A stretch of DNA of 64,000 nucleotides from Gliomastix tumulicola. Its lineage: Eukaryota; Ascomycota; Sordariomycetes; Hypocreales; Bionectriaceae. The notes under the pieces were generated by a model. That model was not told where the DNA came from. It saw only the letters and a program-made list of their open reading frames with translations, and made no database searches. Location of the stretch: positions 4,003,289 to 4,067,288 of the forward strand of contig BCHX01000003.1 of NCBI GenBank assembly GCA_001599755.1. The letters are read 5' to 3'. Positions 1 to 11,466 of the stretch are shown here, piece by piece; the stretch's first letter is position 1, and every line of letters begins with the position of its first letter. A program made the position numbers and the translations under genes.

Positions 1-385
1 GTCTGACAGGCCTACGAAAGGAGAACACGTACCTCCGCACAGAGCCACGACGCAGCCACCAGAGAGCTACCTACATCAAGCGCTGCCACAGTTTGGCACC
101 ACGCGCCGCCACAGGAGACGGCCAGGCCTGGTGCTGATCTACCGTCAATCCGAGCACAAACAAGCTCATGGATGACGATGGCGCCTAAAGTTAAACCGTC
201 CTCACGCCACCCTGAAGAGCCTGCGTTTGGATTATCCATAAGGTATCGTATGCTTTCCTGCTCTTATATTAACGATAATAGCTTGTGTGCTTGTTTGTTT
301 CGACCTCAGCGACGCCGCCTCTGTCATCGTTTTCAAACATGGACTGCCTGGACGGCCGGAATGTGGGAGGGGCTCAGCAGAGCGA

Positions 386-428
386 CAGGTACTAAGTATC
401 AGGTATCAGGTACCAAGGTACCTACCTC
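386..428. repeat. GGTACC / AGGTATC repeat cluster
   Basis: Consecutive AGGTACT, AGTATC, AGGTATC, AGGTACC, AAGGTACC and TACC units, forming imperfect palindromes. Same sequence family as the clusters at 21.5 and 49.0 kb. Confidence 0.65.
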
Positions 429-2330
429 ACCACTGCCCACACGCCACGCCACGCCAAAAGGTCCGGCCAAATAGCAGCAGCTGCCTGGGAGACACATCCG
501 TGCCGGATATCCAGCACCAAGCCGACTGCTGTGACGTAGACCGACGACCGCAGATTTCCCTTCTGATCAGCATGCACAGGCAGCTCCAATGTTCCCGTCG
601 GCATCCCAGGTGCCTGCCAAGTGCCCTGCTGGCGATGGTGATGCCATTGTGGGAAAGTCGCTCTTAAGCTTATTTCCACACTGAAATGCTTGGCTTCTGG
701 GCTCTGCGTCTTTGACTCTCACGTCCTGGGGCCCTTCGCCAAAACGTTGAAAATCATCCCGTCCAGGACTAGCTACTCGTGGTAATTAATAATACCAGCC
801 AAGGGCAAAGCCAAGCAAGACAAGCCTTGATGGAGGAGGGGACGGGGGGGAGCCAAGAAAAAGAGGGTGTGTCTGCCTCGGCGTTGGCGTGCCGGTTCTT
901 AGCACCCTCTTGACCCAGCTGATACATACTTACTTATTATGTACGGTACCCCGAGCCGCCGACGACTCACCACAAGGCTGAGAGAGGATCCCAGCAAAGG
1001 TTGCCGGGTTTCCATAGTAAAGGAAGATTGTCGAACCAGCTTTTGAGACTCTGACTGAGGGAGTTTGGGTTGACTCGGATCTTGCGGCTCTGCTAGTTTC
1101 TCCCTCTGACGACAATCATCCCCTTTGGCTCTGGGCTCGAGAGACACTGGCCCTCCTTGGACCCTTTTTTATCTCGCTTTTCTTCTGCTGTTCTCATTAT
1201 GCTCTTGAATCGGGCTTATTGCCTGTCCAACCGGTGGAAGGACGGTGGGCGTGTCTTGACGCCCGCAGCAGCTGTTGCATGATGGGCCTGCCGGACTCAC
1301 ATCGGAGGGCTCTAAGCGACGACATTCCGTCTGATCCGTTGCATGAGGGCCGGGGCTCTCGAAGCGGTTCGTATTCAAGCCGTCGCACAACGAGGAGAAT
1401 TGTTTGCTTTGAGTCTCTGTGCTATGTTCACGTAACTTTCCTTCTCCCGTCATAGTGGGACATTCTTGCATCCCCAGGCTTCGCTGGTGCAGATTATAAG
1501 TAGAATTGTCACGCGAAATCGCCCCGTGCTCTGTGAGACCTGTCACCAGAGGAGAAGGGGAGAGTGAACTTGGACTGAGAGATCCGCGGGCGCGGGGTTT
1601 CACCCGCCCCGATGCTCTCAAAATGGGAAGAGAAGCTACTGCTACCTGCTCGAGCGCCTCGAACAATACTCATCCAGTGACCTCCTCGGCGAACACTCGT
1701 CGATGCTGTTACGGGAACACACGGGAAGGTTATGAGATCCAATTATTTTTATGCTTGGCTCGTCAATGGTTAGGGAGGTCTAGAGTGACGGCGGCCGCAA
1801 CGAAGAACGTCGACGGTGACCGCCATCACACGAGTGGGAGGGAGGGAGACTTCTGGCAGCTTCGCTGCTAGGGCGGTTAGGCCCTCCGTCCTGTGATGGT
1901 TGGTCCGAGGGCCGTCTCGCCAGCCCAAACCGTTGTTCCTCCTCCTCCTCCTCCTCCCAGAAGCTGAATCACTTGTTGTTTCTAGGCGCCCAGCGCTCAT
2001 AGGGGTTTCGGGCAAGGGGCCTTGACCTCCTCTGGGCCGCTATTGCCAGACCACGCGTCGACACAGGCGGCCTCCTTTTGCCCCCTATTCTGATCCGCGA
2101 CTGTAGGAGGTTTTCTCGAGGGAGGGCGTGAGGGACGGGTACCCGGCTTCTGCGAGGACGCACAAGATCTACGTACGCAAACACCGAGACGAACGAGAAC
2201 GGGGAAAGGTACCGAGAGAGCGCGCGAAGCCGTGCCGAGTCAGTATTGCCTCAAGTCCTCTGTCTCCCTCACTTCCCTGGGTCCCCTTCCCACCAGAACA
2301 CCTGAGCCAACCTGTGGGGTTGAAAGGGAA

Positions 2331-2369
2331 GGGGGGGGGGGGGGGGAAGGGGGGGGGGGGGGGGGGGGG
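2331..2369. repeat. Poly-G tract (G16-AA-G21)
   Basis: Two nearly uninterrupted runs of G, 16 and 21 bases, separated by AA, in an intergenic region. Such runs are unstable in replication and sequencing, so the exact length may be unreliable. Confidence 0.9.
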
Positions 2370-5300
2370 AAGGGGAGGGGTGTGCGCGTGAGAAGCGAGA
2401 CACCTCCCTCCATCCCTCCCTCCCTTTTAGAGTTGAAATAACATTGGGACTATGACGAATGGGAAACGCTATTGTCTCCCAGATGTGCCGTTTTGCCGGG
2501 TGCGAGTAATAAGCTTACAGGACAAGCTCGCGGAGATATCGCGGGCTAGAAGGGGGGCGAGCGGCCTCCAAGAGATCCTGTCTGCGCGAGCGACAAGCTG
2601 GGACCTCCTTGTGCCTTTCGCCTTTCTTTTTGACAAGCAGGAATGGAGAGGTGTGATGTCGTCGAGCATGCTGCGCATCACATTCCCCCCCCCTGCTGAT
2701 CCACGAGACGGGACGGACCAGTTGGTGAGAGATGCCAGTTGCATGTGTGTGCATGTGTGTGGGCAAAAGATAACAAGATGGGGGGAACAAAAAGTAAATC
2801 GTGGTTGCATGCATACCTGAGTTGATCACACCTCCTCCCTGGAGTTCAAGGAAACCCCCCGTTTCTGCCGTTTGAGGCATGTTCCGTCGTCGCATAACAT
2901 ACCTGATAGCTAGCCCTGGGATGCCGTCCAAGCCGACTTCTCCCAAGCCCATCCCACCACCTACCTTTCTAAGGGTCCCCCCCCCAAAAGGTTTTTTTGC
3001 CCTTGTGGCAGGCCCGCCGGCAAGCTCCAGCCATGCCATGCCACGGCAAGTCGGCACCGTGGGTGGCATGCAACCGGGAGTCGGTAAAGGAGAGAGGGGA
3101 ATGCGTGCCATTCATCCGTGAAAGGTCCCCTCGGATGAATGAAATTGCGCTGGGTTGACTGATGACTGACTGACTTGCACGCCCTTAGCGCGCGCGGAGG
3201 GAACGCGTAGGCTGTGGTTGCGTATACGGACGTATTGTTGCCGCGCAAGCGAAAACCAAGGGAAGCACACGACAACCGACTCAGGCAGCAGAGAGAGAAC
3301 CCCCCCCGTGATGTGGGTAGACGACTCATCGTCGTTAGTGGAAGGAATCACATGGCTGATTTTATTTTTATTTTTATTGTCTTGTTTTTACATCATGTGC
3401 GCCCAGTGAGATCTCCAGGTTCACAGGCACAACAACGGCGGTCAGTGTGTTGAGGGTTTAAGCTTACTCGTAAAGTATGTAATAATAATCAACCGATCTG
3501 CAGACGCAGATGCTGTGGTGGCAGCTCAGTGACTAACAGGAACGCGTGCGTGACAAGGGTGTGGGCTGTACGCAAGACAGGACAAGACCGAGCCGCGTAG
3601 AACGGCACAACAGAGCCCCAGTTCGGCGACCTGCACAAGAGAAAAAAGAACAAAAAAAAAGAGGCCTCAAACCGAAAGAGGAAGACAAACGGGTGTGGGA
3701 ACTTCTGCTGCGCGTATCAATTTTTCATCCCATCCTCTCTGTCCAGTCCTGTCTGATGGGCAAGGCGGGCAGGTCTGCTGGCTATTCGGCCACATGCTCA
3801 ACAGCAAGGGGGGGGCGTCCGAGAAGAAGGAGGGAGCCAGCCCACCACGAAAGAGGCAGCCAGCCAGACCTAAGCAAGGCCTCGAGCCTATAAGAGCCCA
3901 GGAGGAGTGCGCAAGCAGCCAGTCAGAGGACGCGCTACGGATAACTCGGCCGGAGGTCGTTGCCCCCATATGCTGGGATAGCTTTTTTAAGCATGAATTT
4001 AAGCGTTGTCAGCCATTCCTCTTGGCACGGACGCTATCCCCAGAAAGGCGACGGTTTGAGACTCTTGAGGTGCAGTCAGGACGCACTGGAGGAGGGTTTG
4101 AGCACGCAGGAGACGTCATTTCCTCCACGCCCTCCCACATCCCTGGATGAGCCGCCTCGGTGCTCCCCTCTGACGAGATCAGGTTCTGCTCCGTTCCCTT
4201 TGTTTCTGCTCTGAGAAGTCGGAGGAGACTGGCCAACCACTGGCTCTCAGCCTATCAGTCCACACCCCCCCCCCCCCCCCGTCCAGAGTCCCTCAGACTC
4301 CCCCAGAGACCAGCGAGAAGCAAGCCCTCAGAATGGGGACTTCCTCTCTGTCCCCCCTGTAGCCCTAACAAGCCTAAGACACAACTGTGGAGTTGGGGTC
4401 GATGCACCACAGCAAGCCATGCAGGGGTGCCCTGCTTCTGCCGCGCCTTGAAGATGCCGTTCCAACCGACTTGGCTTGCCAGGGGTGGCGTGGATTGTCC
4501 GATGCGCGAGCCTTGGCTCTCCCAATCAATCTCGCTCCAAGTGTCGCTACTGTACGTACTAGGAAGGGGGGTCCCTTTTTTTTTTTCCTTTCCCTACTGC
4601 TCTTATTCCCTTTCCCCAGTTTCGGAGGCTGTTTTGTGTGTCTTGACTCTATCGTGACATTTGCTGCTCTGTATTCTTTGTCCTGCATTGGACCCTTTCT
4701 TGTAGATAAGAGAATAAAAAAAAGAAAAAAGTGCACGCGGTGGGCAATAATTAATTGGCCAAGCTGAAGCACCTTTTTAAGCGACCCCTCCGCAAAAGAA
4801 AGGGGGATAAATTGTCTCGTTTCCCTGAATTGGCCGAGACCGCGATCCAAGACTGACTTGACAAACACGATGCCATGGCAAAAATGTGCCGTGCCGATCT
4901 ACCAGTGCGTTTCAATCTGGACTAGCCTTCAAGGGAGGGAGCCAACCTACCTTCTGCTGCCCCAAAGTCACGCAGTGATGCGACGAGCTGTAAGGTAGGT
5001 AGCGACGAGGGTGGCAGGGGGGGGGGGCGTGTGAACAGGGAGAGGGAGAGAGAGAGAGAGGCTTGGCTTTCGCAAATCATCATCGTCACGGGCACGTTTT
5101 GATTGAAACTGGCCAGATTGACATGAAACATCATCGACATATGTCCCCCCCTCGCACATCATACGGTGTGTGTGGTGCACAAGGAAGTGGCATGCCTCGG
5201 CCCATGCGGCACCGAAAAGCGTGAGAAGCTTAAAACAAGCAAAAAACCGTTCCGGCAGGGGAGGGCAAAAAGGGAGGGAATAAAGGGAACAACATTAGAC

Positions 5301-5683
5301 TTGTACCAACTCGTAGGGCCAGTTCAACACCCTGGCCATGGGGACCTCTGGACCGAAAATGCTTGGCTCTGCCTTTTGGCGTTTATGCTTATTTCTCCCC
5401 TCGAGTCAGGTTTCACAAGCGTTTCTGTCTGGCCATTCTCGTACGTTCATACACCACATGATGATGACCTAACCCAACGTTAGATCGATCTCGCTGTCAG
5501 GTCGTTGCTTGTATTCATTTCTTATCTGCGCTTTTGCCCGGTGCTCGTATATCTCGCTTGTCCCTTCTGTCAGCCGGTCACAACAACAACAAAAACACGG
5601 AGGACCGAAACAGGCATCGACTGTGGTCTAGGCCTCTCCCTCGAACGGCCAACTCCGTTTCTGTGTCGAATGCGCAATATAAA

Positions 5684-5705
5684 GGGGGGGGGGGGGGGGG
5701 GGGGG
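5684..5705. repeat. Poly-G tract (G22)
   Basis: Run of 22 G bases directly after an AATATAAA string. The G run falls where an initiation region would lie if that TATA-like string were used. No gene follows. Confidence 0.9.
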
Positions 5706-8700
5706 AAGGGGGCGCACCGCCTTTGGTCGCGAGTGACCGTTTTTACTCGGTCTTTTAATTCCTATCGGTGTTCTACAGTTGATAAATCGGCATCCTTCAT
5801 CCGTGAATCGGTATTACGGCACGTGGTACAGTCCTCCCCTTGGCGGGCGGCGGAACATTAACAAGCAAAAAAAGACCCTAACACGGCTCTACGCCTGCCA
5901 TGTAACGTGTAAAAAGTGACAAGGTGTCCTGTAGAAGGGGGAGAAAAAAAAAGGGAACAATAGCCTGTTGAGTCAGCTAGCCCTGCTGACCCTGAAAGGA
6001 AGCGATACGAATGGCCTGCTTGCTTATACGCCACCCACGGGGGGATGGACCCTGGTGGCACAGCGGGAAAAGGAGAGAGATGAGGCAGCCAGTCCCCCTT
6101 CTTAAGGCGTATCCGAGCGAAGCTCGCTTTGCTTGACCGTCTCTTCACGGCCGGAGAGCCAGCGCCAAGTGACTGCACTTGTCGCCAAGGCGTCGTGCTT
6201 TGCTCCCAAGACAACGGACGGCCGTTCTCGTGAGCAGAGCAGCGGCGGAAGTGCCTGTTGCCCAGGTCTTGTCCTGGGTCCCCCCCCCTTGGCGCCGCCT
6301 TGTCAATCCTCGCGGCGCCGAGAGAAGGTCCTCTCTTGGCTGTCAAAGGAGAGGGGCCGGCCGCCAGTGTGGTCAATCGGTGATTTAAGGTGGTGGGGGT
6401 GATCTTCACTTCTTCATGTCGTCGTTTTTTTTGCTGGACACGGAAGAATGCCTCGGAAAGAGGCCGCCGGTGAATACGATGGGAAAGGGGGTTGGTTACG
6501 AGAGCAACGGAGTCCCTCTTCAGTCCGGGACCTTGTCTGTGGTTTCACTGGGGATGATGTAGACCACCCGGACACTTCACTGTATCTGTCATCTTCAAAT
6601 CTACACGGACTTTATTTCCTCCCGTGCCCGGCGCGACGTGCTTACCACTCTCCTGGGCGTCGGCCATCCATGCTTGCTCGCCTCACTTTCAGTCAGACGC
6701 CCATCAGCTGGCGGTTCAGTCCCCCAACCCAACCAGATATCGACACCCGAGTGCTCCATCCAGAACGGTTCTCGTAAGCTTACTGGCAAGTTCAGTAGTT
6801 ACCAAGTCTAGCGAATCTCTCTCACTGTTCCGGGCGCAATGACGTCTCCTTACTCAAAACGTTCCAAGCCACGCTGAGCAACGACGCCTGCATATTATCG
6901 AAACCGCCGCCGCCCCCTTTTTTTTTCCTTACCCCAGCTCCAGCTACCGGTCGGACCTGAGCCCCCTTCCTCCTCGACTCGACTCATGAACGGGCGGCGG
7001 CAACGAGTGTCTCCCTTTTCCCTCCTCCACACAAACGGCAAAGTCGGATCGATCGGCAAAGGGGGAACATCCCATCTTTCTCGCCAAACGCAAGCGCCAC
7101 CCACATCACATCCACGCCGTTACCCGAACTACCAAAGCATAGCCCTGCCTGCAGAGGCAGTTTTTGACTACGTAAAGTTTGCGAACGGCGCGCCGCGACA
7201 AAGAGCTTAGCAGTGCTGAAGGAGGGGAGGGGGCGAGGGGGGGGGGAGGGTAGGTAGTATTTTCACGCCTACAGACACACACTCCCCGAGGGGCGTGTGT
7301 TCTGTGATGCCAGCCGTCTCGTGGCGGGCGAGATGAGCCTATGAGGCGACGAGCTCAGGCCCCCGACCAAGTCGTCATCATAAGTCCGGGCTAGGGCGCG
7401 ATAGCCTTTGCACCCGGCAGAAAGCTTGGCTCTGTTGCTTGTGTCCTTTCCCTTGGGTACCCGGATCGACGGAATACAGACAAGTCGATGGTCTGATTCG
7501 TGTTTGAAACGACCTTCACGCGCGCGCCGTCTTCCCGAAGATGTCCCTCCCCACGGTTGGCTGTGGATGAACCGCCGACGAGAACAGGAGGCGCCGTAGG
7601 AGGTTCCCAGCGTGCCGGTATGCGAGATTGGCGACGGAGGGACGAGGACGCGCGTTGTTGGCCATCGTAGGCCTCCCGCCACGAGCGGCTGTCACGGCAA
7701 GGGCTGGTCCACCGGGGGCGTGATAGATTTCTGTTACGTGTCATGTATACGGGAATACGCTACGGCTCGGTGGGCAGAGCTCACCGGTCGACGGGCGGTG
7801 CTCGGGGCTCTGCTATCCGGCCTCAAAGAGAGAGAGATATGCTTATTCTACTATCGCTTTAGAGTTGGAGGCCTGTGAGAAGGGCGGTCACGAGGGAGCG
7901 CTTGCTGAAGGGGTTGCCTCTGGTGCCTTGCAGCCGGGCTCAGTTGGGGTGCAGGAGATGGCCAACAAGGTGAATTCAGAGGGGCGTCGCGGAGTGCGTA
8001 GATGAGCGTGTTGTCGTGTCTGATGATCATTTGCCTCCTTTTACGGCTGCTCTCGGTGGCTCGGGTCTGTCCAAGGCGTGCCTCCCTGAGCAGCACTGTA
8101 CACTCGACAAACACAAGACCTCGAGGTCAGAAATCTCCTCGAAGGATTTCAAGTCCAATGTTGGAGGTAGAACGGCACAAGATGCCGCAAATGGCGGCTT
8201 GGTCCCTTGCCGTGCAAAGATTCGAAATCTGCACTGACTTGTCTAGAGAATGTTTCCATACTTGAGGATAGAACTTGATCTTTGGTTCACGAAAGATGAA
8301 GTATTGAGGTCAATGTTCCCGGGAGGGACATAGTCCTGCCACATTCCTCTCAAAGCAGTCTCCCGAGCGTCTTCAGCCTTTGTGCCGTGACTCTGCTGGA
8401 TCACAGGCCGCTAGAAGTGCCCCGACGACGATGCAGTCACTCCATCTTGCTACCTCCTCCCATTCTTTCAGAACAGTGCCTTGCGTCAGAACGCGTTCTA
8501 GTAAACCCTCCTGTCCCGTTACGTAGCATCGCGACACGTTCTATGCTGCGAAATTACATCCTCCTCAGCCAGTCTCACCCCTGGATCCGACACGACACAT
8601 CTAATACAGACGCCGTGACACTCAGCCTTGGGGCAGCGACGCCAGTTACCCTTCCCTCGCCAAGCACAGACACGTGGGTAAATACACGAGGCAGAAACGA

Positions 8701-9044
8701 ACTGAACCCCTGATCTCGGTCACGCCGATACATGTTCTGCATAATTATCTACATTGGAGATTGTCCTTGAGGATGCGTCTGAACGCATTGTAAGTCTATC
8801 GGTATATATGTCACACAGGAAAGGCGTTCTCTCCTGGAAGATGCTATCGTACATGGTGTTGGACAGGTATTGTACACAGTTGCTGACGAAGATATGCCAG
8901 GCCTTCAATAGCACGTCGTCCGAGCAGCATCGAAGGAACCGATCGAGTCGCCATGACCGCCAAAGACGGTCAAGGGAAATGAGACACGTAAAAAAAAATA
9001 CAAACGAACAAACAAAATAGCCGCGCCCCAAGCGAAGTGAAACC

Positions 9045-9077
9045 TGCAAGATCTCGCATTGGACACGAGATCTTGCA
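9045..9077. repeat. Perfect 12-bp inverted repeat (hairpin)
   Basis: Arms TGCAAGATCTCG (9045-9056) and CGAGATCTTGCA (9066-9077) are perfect reverse complements around a 9-base loop. The element lies about 540 bases past the stop codon of the minus-strand asparaginyl-tRNA synthetase. It could form an RNA stem in a long 3' UTR or be a protein-binding palindrome. Confidence 0.85.
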
Positions 9078-9612
9078 TGGCTCGGCGATCCGCGAGAAGT
9101 CCAGGGAGAGCGACGCCGCCGGCGTACAGAAACTGAGGCGGCAAGCGACTCACGGACTCCTTGCTCGCAATCTATTCCAAAGTCGGCGGGTGGAGAAGAG
9201 CAAATACACACTTCTCTCGGGTCTGAGGAGGGAAGGAAAGAAAGAGAAAATAGACCCTGTGACAACATCGGCAACCCCCCTGGCTTCTCGATAGACATGC
9301 AGCCTGCCGAAGCCTTCTCGTTTCGATTGTACCAGGTGAGATGGAGGCCTTGTGCAACGGGTTTGAGACACCGTATTCAACGCGCACAAGCAGCCAGAGA
9401 TACAAATGGCCGTCCTGTGGACCGAGGTGTCGATGGCCTTGTGAGGGGGTTGGCGACGATACCCAAGCGTGGTAGGACTAGACGAGCGACGAGGCAATAT
9501 TGCCACAGTCGATAGCCAAGGCGAGGTGAGACAAGACGACGAGCCTTCGTTCCGTCTCCTCGCTTGCTTTCCTCTGCTAGGTCAGAGTCGGGCCGGAAGC
9601 CAGCGAGCCGGC

Positions 9613-11466
9613 CTAGAAGTCTTCTCGCCCAAAGACCCGTGGAAACGGGACGATGTCTCGCACGCTCTTCACGCCAGTCAGATAGCTGAGCAAACGATCG
9701 AAGCCGACGCCGAAACCGCCATGTGGCGGGCAGCCCCATTTTCGCAGGTCCAGATACCACTTCAAGCTCTTCTTTGCGTGGTCGTCGAACCCGAAGTAGG
9801 ACAGGTTGTCCAGGAGGCGAGGGAGCCGGTGTTCACGCATAGAGCCGCCAGCGAGCTCACCAAGATCTGGAACAAGCAAATCAAAGCAGTCTACCAGGGT
9901 GTGTTCCTGCGATTCTTGGCCTGTCTGGCGCATGTAGAAGGCCTTGATTTCCCGCGGGTAGTGCGTCACGAAGACGGGTCTGTAGCCATCGATGGTCTGG
10001 TCATAGCCAATCTTCTTGGCCAAGAACCGTTCATGCTCAGAGCGCAGACCCTCACCCCATTTTGCTTGTGCTTCGAATTCATTGGCGTATTGCTGCAGAA
10101 GCTCGACGGCATCGTTGTAAGTAATTCGTGGCCACTGTGCGGGATCCAGCATGCCCGTCCATCGACGCTGTACCTCTTCAACACTATCCAGCTCGTCAAG
10201 GGTCCGTCCTTCAAGTGTCTCCTTGGAGCCTTGGCGGGCTTCCGCAAGCTCACTGTAAGCCTTTCCCTGGCTGAGATCTTGCACCATGGCGCGTAACATC
10301 TTTTGGATGAAGTCGAGCACATGTTCCATATCGTCCACGAAGCTCAGCTCCGCCTCTAGCATGTAGAACTCGGTCAAATGTCTTGAAGTATCACTGCGTT
10401 CAGCGCGGAACGTAGGGGACAGTGTCCAGACATCACCGAGAGCCTGTGCCAGTGCCTCCAAGTGAAGCTGCGATGATACCGTCAGGTTCATCGGTGTCTT
10501 AAAAAACTTGTTGTCCCGATGACCGTTGTTGACCCTAAAGACCTCGCCCGCACCCTCACAGTCGGAGGACGTCATGATAGGAGGATGTGTCTGATAAACT
10601 TGCTCCTCGGTAAAGAAATTGCCCAGGGAGTTGATAGCCTCGGAGCGCAGCCGAAGCAAGCTGGTGTTCAGGGGTGTACGCATTCGGAAGTGCGGTGTCT
10701 GACGCAGCGTTTCCGAAGACATATATTTCTTCTGTATGGGATATGACTGCATGAAGACAGGTTAGCCACGCACTGGACCAATGAAGATGGAAACCTTGGA
10801 AGTGGTTTGGATATTCTCACCCCCGGATCCGAATCGCCTAGGATCGTGATCTCATGTACGGCGAACTCAGGCTGATTCAGCTTCGTCTGCCTGTCCTTCA
10901 CAGCCTCAGCAGTGGCCTCGTGTATCTCATCAGCAGAGTCCTTGGAGCGCCAGCTCCCTCGAACTCGGACAGCAGCTCCTAATCTCATCCTGTCAAGCCT
11001 GTCAGCCGCTGATATCCTGCCCCCAGGGTCCAGACACAACCCACTCTAATGCCCCAGGCAAGGACTTGTCCACGACTGCCTGCACAGGCTTCATGGATGA
11101 TCCATCAGATATATCGATGAACCGAACCGCTGAGCTCTTCCGGACATTTCTGACCCAGCCGTTTACCTCAACGTCGTGGTGTTCTCCTTTCGCCGGTGTC
11201 CAAGCGTTGAGATCGGCTATCGTTTTGACAGGCTTCGGTGACTTCCCTGAAGTCCGCGCTGAGTAGAATAGCTTTGATGTGCACCGGGAAATGTGACATC
11301 TCCTCATAGACTCCAGGGGCCGAAGACCCCGAGACAGGCTCGGGCTGGCGATTGAGCGCGAGGCTCTCATTTTTGGAGGACGCGTGCAAGCCCCGGGTGA
11401 CTCAGTCGCAAACCATGCACCCCTACTCGCAAGATCCCGGCATAAGAGAAAGCCTAACAACGCCAA
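9613..11466 (-). CDS. Asparaginyl-tRNA synthetase, probably mitochondrial
   Basis: Class II aminoacyl-tRNA synthetase that would charge tRNA-Asn. I place three exons at 11045-11466, 10821-10989 and 9613-10746, with introns of 55 and 74 bases, giving 574 residues. An anticodon-binding OB fold spans roughly residues 98-180, and the catalytic core follows. The motif 2 FRAE is near residues 310-313. Motif 3, GGFGVGFDR, is near 540-548, and the protein ends in the family-typical PFPRVFGREDF. The SYPIQKKY string at the second junction and the PHGGFG string match AsnRS rather than AspRS. The N terminus is rich in Arg, Ser and Leu, as in a mitochondrial presequence, and the extension of cytosolic Ded81-type enzymes is absent. 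The start at 11466 is the longest option; Met54 at 11307 also begins a good presequence and may be the true start. Confidence 0.88.

Larger units (their letters stand above)
1..9612. other. Long gene-free stretch
   Basis: About 9.6 kb without a gene I can support. Frames are short, begin mostly at non-ATG codons, lack the C/G third-position bias seen in every real gene here, and show no family motif. The DNA has homopolymer and purine/pyrimidine tracts (G runs near 2331-2369 and 5684-5705, C run near 4266-4280, GA-rich 5036-5063) and scattered TATA-like strings (for example 3889 and 5678). The right end, roughly 8.7-9.6 kb, is probably the 3' flank of the minus-strand tRNA synthetase gene and includes a perfect hairpin at 9045-9077. 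The rest could be promoter or leader of a gene beyond the left edge, or a non-coding RNA locus; the sequence alone does not decide. Confidence 0.6.

Noticed and set aside
8720..9298. 192-codon minus-strand frame
   Set aside because: Has an ATG but no codon bias or motif, and lies in the probable 3' flank of the AsnRS gene.
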